Shown here: piece by piece, positions 56,019 to 64,000 of the stretch
Position numbering within the stretch: the stretch's first letter is position 1
How the letters are laid out: each line of letters begins with the position of its first letter
DNA from: Euryodendron excelsum
Lineage: Eukaryota; Streptophyta; Magnoliopsida; Ericales; Pentaphylacaceae
NCBI GenBank assembly: GCA_033060915.1
Contig: CM065397.1
Coordinates: 21,110,501-21,174,500 of the forward strand
DNA: 64,000 bases
Direction: 5' to 3'
Notes under the pieces: generated by a model
The model's database searches: none
What the model was told of the DNA's origin: nothing
What the model saw: only the letters and a program-made list of their open reading frames with translations
Position numbers and translations under genes: made by a program

Positions 56019-57491
56019 TGTTGCGCTCTGATTTTTTGTACTCAAGGAAAAATACGTACAAATGGGAGAAACACAATCCTCTCTCGTTAGAACTCATCCT
56101 CCTAGAAGAACGAGTGCGACTAGGTTTGAATTGAAAATTGATTTTGAATAAGGGCTTTTGAAAAAGATTTGGAGTTGCCACCTAACTTAATTAAGGTGAG
56201 TTAGGTCACCTAAAACTAAGTACAATCCAATGTTTAAACTTAGGGTTTTTGAAAAAGGTTTTGGAAAACTTTCTCAAGAGAAGATTTCTAAGAAAATAGG
56301 TTGCTAGGCAACCTTTGGAAAGTTTTAAGCCCTTTTTCAAAATAACTTTGTTTTCGGCCTTTGAAAATAGTGATTTTAGGTTTAGAGGTTGGTTACGTGT
56401 AGGGAAGATATCCTAAGATTATCACCGTACCCCGCCCTTACGGTACCTATATGTCTGTTCACCCTAGGTTCACTCATTTAGAATCTTTGATTGTCCAATG
56501 TCCAACTATATCTACTTTGAAAAGAATTTTGAAAAAGAGAGTTGACATGATGCATGGCATGCAAGTGCAAAAAAAGAATTTGATTTTTAAAATAGATTTG
56601 ACAAGAAGATTTGACTTTAAAAATACATTCGAAAAGAAAGTTTGATTTTAAAAAAGATTATAGAATTAGAAATTTGAAAAAAAGTTGTGACCGCACCCAT
56701 GAGGGTTGCCTACACATCCCTTTGTTAGAAATTAGATCAGTCGTAGTTTGGACAATAGTCTAATTGAAAATATATACTTTGAAAAGTTTGACTTAAAAAG
56801 GGTTTGACTTGGAATTTTGAAGAGAAAATTAGAAATTGAAATTGGATTTGAAATCGAACATAGAGTTTTAAAAATTAATCTTGACTTGAAAGGATTGAAC
56901 TTGGACTTGATTTGGAAAAGAAGGAGTTGAGTTTTGAAAACATTTTCGACTCAGATTGAAGTTCAAAAACTATCTTGATTTAGGAAGGAGTTTTATAAAA
57001 GAGTTGAAACTTCCTAACTTAGGATTAGGGTTGAATTAAGGTTTAGGTATCCTATGGTTTAGGTAACTTAAGGTTGGAGCATGTAATCGAATAGGAAAGA
57101 TTTGATTTAGGCTTGAGAGGTTTCATTTTAGAAAGTTGGATTGAGGAAAGGTTCGAATTAGAAAGGGCTCGAATTAGGAAAAATTCAAATTAGGAAAGTT
57201 AGATTAGGAAAGAGATTTAATTTGATTTAGAAACACTGGACTTGGAATGGTTATAAAAGATTTGACTTGAATATTTGATTTGAAAGAGTTTAGAAAGTGA
57301 GGGTTGACGAAAGATTGTATTTTGGAAATCCTTGAATTAGGAAAGTCTCAAAATAGGAAAGTTTAATTTTAGGAAAGTTCGAATTTAAGAAAGTTTTCTT
57401 TTTAGAAAAACTTTGAAATTAGGAAATTTTTTTTTAGGAAAGGTTTGAAATTAGAAAATTAATGAATTTAGAAAGATTTGAACTTTGGAAA
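56019..57491 (-). mobile_element. LTR-8, 3' portion (5' LTR of E3)
   Basis: Plus-strand reading starts TGTTGCGCTC. Contains the conserved U5 block (56380-56470) and a purine-rich tract. A diverged subfamily. Ends at the TSD ggaaa (57487-57491) of LTR-9; continues at 62176. Confidence 0.82.
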
Positions 57492-57659
57492 TGTAAGCAA
57501 CCCATATTTGCTCGCTCGGCAATCTTCAAATCGACCGGGCTTGGTTTCAAATGCCACAACATATGCAAGCTCAAGATGAGCCCTTCAATCTCCAATCCAG
57601 CCAATTGGTTGCTTCTCAGGCCCACGAGGACCCGCAAGAGACATATGCACCATAATTCC

Positions 57660-57970
57660 AAGTAGCTTTCCGGACCGGGCAGTCTCGGAAACCAACGCCA
57701 TCCAGGTAGCTTCCCGAGATCGGGCGATCTCGGGGACCAACACTTTATCAAATTCCAGACGGTTCACTTCTGGCGCTTGCTAGCCCGCCAATGTAGAATG
57801 TCCCTCATTCGGTAGTTCTCCGGGGCTAAGCGTTCTCGGAGACCAACACCACCCTCACAGGTAGCTTTCTAAGACTGGGCGTTCTCAGAAACCAACACCA
57901 CCCTACAGGTAGCTCTCTAAGACTAGGCGTTCTAAGAGACCAACATCGCATAGCGTTCTCGAGAACCAAC
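57660..57970. repeat. Hairpin repeat array in U3 of LTR-9
   Basis: About five degenerate units of about 40-60 bp built on ggtagctt, gggcg and gaccaacacc words. The best unit has 9-bp arms cccgagatc (57713-57721) and gatctcggg (57726-57734) with a 4-nt loop. Confidence 0.65.
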
Positions 57971-58446
57971 ACTTGGGTCAACACCGACGCTTGCTAGCCC
58001 GACTCAGTGAAAAATGACCAAACCTACCCCTTGGGCCTCCAGGCATATTTTAAGAAAGCTTAAAATTCCTTAAAACGGCCAGTCCACCCTTCCAAAATGT
58101 TACTAAACGGATAGGCGTACTCTGCACGCCATCCAGTCCCATTCCGGCTGACCCCGGTCAAAATGACCGTTTTGCCCCTGAACGCCCCAACACTATACAA
58201 ACCCCAACGACATCCCGATCCATTCCTAAAAACATCCTTGAATGACTTGGCACGCTTAACATGACATTCCAATCCATTTCTGACCATTTTTAGCCAAAAC
58301 CAGCCAAAATGATCATTTTGCCCCTAACAACACAAACGTGCCCTAAAACAACACCGGTCCTAGGTTACTGAACAGCGGGCCTTGCCAGGCGCCTCTATTT
58401 AACCTAAGGAAGACCTTACGATGCTAAACACCCACGACCCGATAAA

Positions 58447-58875
58447 AGTTCCTCGGAAGGTCCCACAGATGCTCCGCCTAAATTGCCTTTTCTCCTGATT
58501 CTCTAATTATAACGCACCGTCAAATGACTCGAGAAATGCATAAACTAGCGAATTCCTGAAATCTCGTCCGTGGGTCTTTCCATCGATACGGCTCGATCGG
58601 ATAAATCGCTTCTCGAAGTCCTTCATCGTACGGTGTAAAAACTGCAATCGTCAACAACTCCTGGAGTGTCTCGTAGACGCTCCGCCTAGATTGACTTTTT
58701 CACTAATTCCCTGATTATAACGTGCCGTCAAACAACTTGAGAAATGCGTGAATTAGGAAATTTCTGAAAGCATTTCCCGAGTACTTTCCATCAGTACGGT
58801 CCGATAGAAGAGATCGCTTCCCAAAGTCCTTGATCATATAACACAAAAATAGCTACTTTCGAACACCCTTGGAGC
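58447..58875. repeat. Roughly 215-bp tandem duplication in U3 of LTR-9
   Basis: gctccgcct, gattataacg and ccgtcaaa words recur in order about 215 bp apart (for example gctccgcct at about 58472 and 58680). A third partial copy begins near 58880. Confidence 0.6.
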
Positions 58876-59273
58876 ATATCACAGATGCTCCACAAAGATG
58901 TCCTTTTATGCACGTTTCCAAAGATGATATCCTGCACTTCCAAACACTATTCAAACTTTTCAAAAACATGGAAGTTCACCGGGAGCCCTAGGAAAACATC
59001 CCGGGTGTTGCCGATTTCCCTGAAACCTTCCCGATTGGCTCAATTATAGAGGCAAAGTTTAAACAAACCTTCCCGATGGTAGAGCGTATGCTATATGTGC
59101 CCAGATTTTGATCAAATCGACCAAAGTTCGATCAACTGTTAGGATTTAACCAGTACACTGGGTGCCACGTGTCATTCTGGCAATGGAATAGTACTTGTGC
59201 ATTTGTTATATGTGCCAGGGCAAATATTGGCCAGGCGCATGTAACACATGCACCAGGCCTGTTCTAGTTTCCC

Positions 59274-59281
59274 TATAAATA
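59274..59281 (+). promoter_or_regulatory. TATA box of LTR-9
   Basis: tataaata in ccctataaataccagcc. Upstream, 59212-59258 holds gtgccagggcaaa and an inverted gcatgt/acatgc module, the counterpart of the GGCGCC array. Confidence 0.65.
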
Positions 59282-60525
59282 CCAGCCTCCCCCTTTGCAT
59301 ATTCCATCTCTAAGATTGATGCGAAGCTCTGTTGAAACTGCTTCAGAACCTCAAATCCCTTCATATATTCCACCACTCCAACACTTAAGCTAGATTCCAC
59401 CTCCCTCAAGCCCATACCCTTCACCTACAAAGCATTATACACCACTAAACACTCCCTTCCAGCCCTTCAAGCCTTCTTGAAGTCATTCAAGTTCCAATCA
59501 AAACATCTATTGAAGACTAAAAGTGTGTTGAAGGCAAAAGGTGGTATCTCTTTTACATTTGTGTCTTTTCCCACTCTTCTCTTCTCCCTCGTAGCCTACT
59601 TAGATTATTCTCTATCTTAATCCCCATCTTCAACCCCCCCCCCCCCTTCTTTCTTGCATGCTTGAGCCAAGAGGGCTTGTAGATCATGCCTAAAGGAAAG
59701 CAAGTGAGAGCCACCGTGTAGGGGGTTCTCTCACTAGCCTACTTTAAGATAGTATGACCTAGGAGCACCTTGTTTATGTGATGTAGCCCAAAAGCCTTGT
59801 ATGTGCTCATGACCTCTTACATATTACTATTTTGATCATGTCATGTGTGCTTGGCTTCATTTTCATGCTTATCAATGCTCACGTAACTCTTATTCCATGC
59901 CATTTTCAAACTCTATATTTCTTTCAAAACATGGTTCCAAGAGTTGGCTCCTTGAAGTTTGGGATGATACCCTAGAAAATCATGCCTTACATAATTTCCT
60001 ACTAATCCCCTAACTCTCATCTTGGCGTCATTGCATTTTAACTTGCATAAGAATTGTTTTCTAGCTCTCTAATTTTCAATGTTTCCATTCTTTTAAGTTT
60101 GGTGGTTGGAATGGCCCCATGGAGCCCTCTCTTGGGTGGTTTCCCTTGTATTTGGCCATAGGAACCCTCTCTTGTTAGAATGGTTTCCTTTAAAAATGGT
60201 TTTCATAATCCTTTATCAAAAATGGTTTTCAAAAATTCATTCTCTCCACCTTTGCATTAAAAACGGTGCTTCAAAAAGTTGTCATCATCATGTTGATTTG
60301 AGGACCCCATACTCTTGCCAAGATAATGGTTATAATGGTCATGAGGAAACCTTTTTTGGAATGGTCTCCAAACACCAACCATACAAATCATACTCTTGGC
60401 TAGAGTCAAATTTTCATAGAAATGATCTTCAAAAGGATTGCCTACCAAAGTCCATTGCATAACATGTTTTGTTTTTCAAAACTCTTTCCAAAAGTGCATC
60501 AAACAACCTTTCAAAATCATCTTCT

Positions 60526-60920
60526 AATCCAACCCTAGGTTAACTTGACCCTAGTTATCCAACCTTAGGTTAACTTGACCCTAGTTACCTAGCCCTAGGT
60601 TAACTTGACCATAGTTGTCCAACCCTAGGTTAACTTGACCCTAGTTGTCCAACCCTAGATTAACTTGACCCTAGCTATCCAACCCTAGGTTAACTTGACC
60701 CTAGTTGTCCAACCCTAGGTTAACTTGACCCTAGGCTAACTTGACCCTAGTTCACTCACCTTAGGTTAACTTAACCCTAGTTAGTTAACCCTAAGTCATC
60801 TTAACCTTAGGTTAATCATACTCTAGTTAGTTAACCCTAAGCCATCTTAACCCTAGGTTAACCTAATTCAAGTTAGTGAACCTTAGGTCACCCTTAATCA
60901 TAAGCTAACCCAACATAGGT
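60526..60920. repeat. 30-bp minisatellite in R-U5 of LTR-9
   Basis: About seven tight copies of a 30-bp unit holding aaccctaggttaacttgacc, then about six degenerate copies. Rich in ccctag and ggttaa words. Confidence 0.85.
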
Positions 60921-62175
60921 TAATATGCTTCAAGGTTCTAACTCATGAACCATTTTTGAATAATCTTTCAATTTTAAACTATACTCATTACCCATTTTTC
61001 CAAAACCTTCAACCCCCTTGAGATTTCAAAAACTCCAAGATATTTCCAAAAATGTTTTTGAAAGATCACAAGCCTAAGGTATCCCTTGCCCTTTATGGTT
61101 AGGGACCCCAAAGGACGGTGACATATTAAGAACAACCTCCAAGGTTGTCCATATTAGGATTCCTAACCATTTTCAAAAACCACTTATCAATACATTCCAA
61201 AGTCATGCCTCCAAGGTTTTCAAAACAAGACTTCAAAAACACTTTCAAACTCTCTTGAGTTACTCCAAAGCATTTACCAAAAATCTCTTGATTTGATCCA
61301 AAAACATTTTCAAAACACTCCACTATCCCATTCCAAGTCAAAGCTTTCGAGACCACAAAGTGTCTTAAACTTTTTCAAAGACCTCAAAGTGTCTTCAAAC
61401 TTTTCCAAGGCCCTAACACGCCTATTTTCCATCGGGCTCTTACTCGAACTACGATTGACCTGATTCTTGCCAAATGAGATACTTAGGCAACCTGAAATGG
61501 TGCGGTCATAACTTCTATTTCAACTCCAATCCCCTTTTCAAAAGTTTTTATCAATTCAAAGTCTCAATCTCAAACCCCTTCAAACTCCCATGTTTTTAAA
61601 CTTCTTCCCGAAAACTTGCATCATGCATCATTCATCTGAAAAGTGATGACTAAACCCCTTTTTTTCAAAATTCTAAAGTGGATATTAAGTGGATAATGGT
61701 AATTGGTTATTCTAGTGAGTGAACAAAAGGGTGATTAGACATGTAGGTACCGAAAGGGCGGGGTAGGGTGATGATCTTGGGATATCTTCCCTACACGTAA
61801 CCAACTCCCGAACCATAGATTTCTGTTTTCGAAAGACCAAAATGGAGTTATTTTCAAAAAAGGGTTTAAATCTTTCCAAAGGTTGCCAAACACCCTATTT
61901 TATCGAAAACCCTCTATTGTGGAGTTTTCAAAATCTTTTTCAAAAACCCTAAGTTTGATCTTTGGATTAACACTTAGTTTTAGGTGACCTAACTCACCTT
62001 AATCAAGTTAGGTGGTAACTCTTATTTTTTTGAAAAGCCCTTAGTCAAACCCAATTTTGAAACCTAGTCGCACTTGTCCTTCTAGGAGGATAAATTCTAG
62101 TGACAGATTTCCGTGCTTTTTGGTCTCCGAGCCGAAAGGACCTTGGACACCCAAAAACTGAGGAGCGATAGGAAA

Positions 62176-64000
62176 CATTTAGAATTTGGAAGGATTTGAA
62201 AAGTTGAGATTTGGAAAGGTTTGAAATTAGGGAACATTAGAATTAGGAAATATTAGAATTAATAAAGATTCTGTTCTTATTTCCTAAAGTTAAAGATTAT
62301 ATTTTATTCCCAAAAGTTGATGATCTGATTTGGTTTTTAAAATTAGAGGATTTGATCTAGTTTCCTAGATTGGAAGATTGGATTTGACATGGAATTTGAA
62401 AAGGTTAAATTTTGAAAATATTGGATTTGAAGATATATAATTTGGTAGAAAAAGAAGTTTTGGGAATCCATAATTTGATGTAAATAAAAAAAAAGTAGAG
62501 GTTTTGAAAATCTATGATTTGAAGCAAAGAGGAAGTCATGATTTTAAGAAAGAATCTAGGGTTTCTTAATCATGGTTCGGGGGTTTAACTTAGACTTCAA
62601 GACAAAGAATTTTTAGAAAGTGGATCTTTTGAAGAAAGTTTTTAGGAAAGAAGTTTGACGAGAGTTTCTAGAAAATAGATTTTTGAAGAGAGTTTTTGAA
62701 AAAAAGTTTGAAAAGCAATTTGGAAAGGGGCTTGAATATGAACTTTTGAAAATCTTTTAAATATCTCACTTTCCTAAAACGATTCTAACCTTGAGAAAGA
62801 TTAGAACCATTTTAGGGATGTGATTTTGAAAACAATAAGGATTTGAAATATGGATCATAATGATCACATTGAATATCACATTTTCCTAAATCAACCCTAA
62901 CCATGGAATGGTTAGAATCATCTTAAAATTGTGATTTTGATGAAAAATACTTTAGCGTTCACACCCAAAATATGGATTTTGATAGTCCCAACGAATATAA
63001 CACTTTCCTAAAACAATCATAACCATAGAAAGGCTATAATCACTTTAGGATTGTGATTTTGAAAACAAGTTTGAAAAATAAGATTTTGAATGCAAGTTTT
63101 GATGCTAGTTTTAAAACAACTTTGAAAACCAATTTGAGTAGATGTATGAATATGATATGCACACTGCAAAAAGGGTCGTGAACATACAATGTTAGGCTTC
63201 ACCACATAATTAAGGGGGCCGAACCCACACCATCAAGGGTCAAATTTGAAGAAAACCCCTGGCACGGTGATCTTTAACAATTCTTCCTAGGCATGAACTG
63301 GAGAGTCCCTTGTTTCAAGCATGTAAGAAAGGGAGGTAAAAGATGGGGTATTAAAATAGAAGAAAATCCAAGTGGATTAGGAAGAAGAAGAGAGGGGAGA
63401 ATTACATAAAAGTAAATCGAAAGCGTATCTTGTCTTCTTATTGCTTTGCTTGCTTTTCTTGTTTTGCTTTACTTGGAATTTGAGAACCTTGAAGTTGCAG
63501 CACCTTGAGTCTTGAATGGAGGCTTTGGAGGTCTATGTTTGAGTGTATGGATGTTAGGGTTTAAGTGTATGGAGGCTAGTGTTTGAAAAGGCTAAAAAGG
63601 GCTAGGGTTTAAAGAGGTTTCGAGCTCCGAATTTCAAAAATAGAGTTTTTGGAATGAGTTTGCGAACCCTTTTCACGCAGGGAAAAGGTCTGTATTTATA
63701 GGCAACTAAATGCCTTGGTGCCTGTTGCAGTGGTGCCAGGGTAAAATTCCCATTGGCGTCACTCTTAGTGGGGCTAGGCCATTTATTGGCTTGGCACCAC
63801 TAGTAGTGGTGCCAGCTAGTAAGGAAAGTTTATAGGACTATAAGAAACGTATCTTTCGACCCTTGGGATGCAAGAAAAAAGATTTGAGCACATATACTAG
63901 TGACTACTAAGCAATTTTTGGCTTGACTCCACTGGGAGTGACTTTGGAAAGTCCGGGAATGATTCAGAAGGTTCCAAGTAACTAGACTTGCCCGGGAATG
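62176..64000 (-). mobile_element. LTR-8, remainder (5' LTR of E3, runs off the window)
   Basis: Resumes after LTR-9 with a purine-rich tract. Then come the conserved region near 63130-63300, a TATA box (63693-63700, minus-strand tataaata) and GGCGCC-type modules (63717-63815). Truncated at 64000. Confidence 0.82.
63693..63700 (-). promoter_or_regulatory. TATA box of LTR-8
   Basis: Minus-strand tataaata. Degenerate palindromes (63717-63815, for example ggcaccactagtagtggtgc) lie directly upstream in LTR sense. Confidence 0.6.

Larger units (their letters stand above)
57492..62170 (+). mobile_element. LTR-9, 4679-bp solo LTR of a diverged giant-LTR family, TSD ggaaa
   Basis: Starts TGTAAGCAACCC and ends GGAGCGATA, flanked by ggaaa (57487-57491 and 62171-62175). 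Same plan as the other giant LTRs but with low sequence identity: hairpin array (57660-57970), roughly 215-bp duplication (58447-58875), a TATA box (59274), a 13-base C run (59634-59646), a 30-bp minisatellite (60526-60920) and the conserved U5 block (61738-61815). The ORFs inside (60106-60462, for example) have no domain. Confidence 0.92.
48340..64000 (-). mobile_element. E3, outermost Tat/Ogre-type element (visible 5' part)
   Basis: Minus strand: 5' LTR (LTR-8) from 56019 rightward, decayed tRNA-Arg-type PBS, leader, and gag split by LTR-7 and E2. Its pol and 3' LTR should lie left of the window, beyond E2, which would make everything in the window nested inside E3. The gag assignment rests on motif similarity to Tat/Ogre Gag. 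Confidence 0.7.

Noticed and set aside
57434..57751. A 105-codon minus-strand ORF
   Set aside because: It crosses the LTR-8/LTR-9 junction, so it is a chance fusion.
60106..60462. A 118-codon plus-strand ORF in LTR-9
   Set aside because: Lies in low-complexity R-U5 sequence, has no recognisable domain, and no counterpart is open in the other LTRs.

Overview
The window is plant repeat DNA. It is eudicot-like heterochromatin built wholly from nested Ty3/gypsy LTR retrotransposons, and I found no host gene, rRNA or tRNA gene. The lineage calls rest on primer-binding sites (PBS), LTR termini and protein motifs. The species cannot be named from this sequence.

The main component is a family of giant LTRs of about 4.5-5.2 kb. 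In element sense they start TGTAAGC and end GCGACA. Two are followed directly by a tRNA-Arg-type PBS (tggcgactccactgggga at 28016, and a decayed copy at 55999-56016), which is the hallmark of the Tat/Ogre lineage. Nine such LTRs are present, called LTR-1 to LTR-9 here. LTR-4, LTR-5, LTR-7 and LTR-9 are solo LTRs with 5-bp target-site duplications (TSDs). LTR-2, LTR-3, LTR-6 and LTR-8 belong to elements E1, E2 and E3. LTR-1 is cut by the window edge.

Inferred nesting, outermost first. E3 is a minus-strand Tat/Ogre element that encloses the whole window: 5' LTR-8 from 56019 rightward, PBS, leader, and a broken gag at 54477-53573 and 48449-48340. LTR-9 (57492-62170) sits in LTR-8, and LTR-7 (48455-53567) sits in gag. 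E2 (plus strand) is inserted in the same gag and ends at 48339. The E2 5' LTR (LTR-3) is split by E1 (ends at 10938) and by an Athila-like element (13146-27244). LTR-4 is inserted in the Athila polyprotein. The E2 interior holds a Tekay/Del-like solo LTR (31333-39571), which itself holds LTR-5 (33096-38218). LTR-1 interrupts E1.

E2 keeps LTRs, PBS, leader and polypurine tract but shows no gag-pol, so it looks non-autonomous. E1 and E2 both carry an accessory gene antisense to the element, just upstream of the 3' LTR. It has a plant-mobile-domain (PMD) protein, a 5'-leader exon and an intron of 884/885 nt. Its promoter region shares a palindromic module, of the TGGCGCCACTAGTAGTGGCG type, with the region just upstream of the TATA box in the giant LTRs. 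The U3 parts of the LTRs are modular, with hairpin arrays, minisatellites and 158-bp repeats whose copy number differs between copies.

The Athila-like polyprotein (gag, protease, RT, RNase H, integrase) is the only long pol sequence. It is dead: six in-frame stops, two frameshifts and one LTR insertion.
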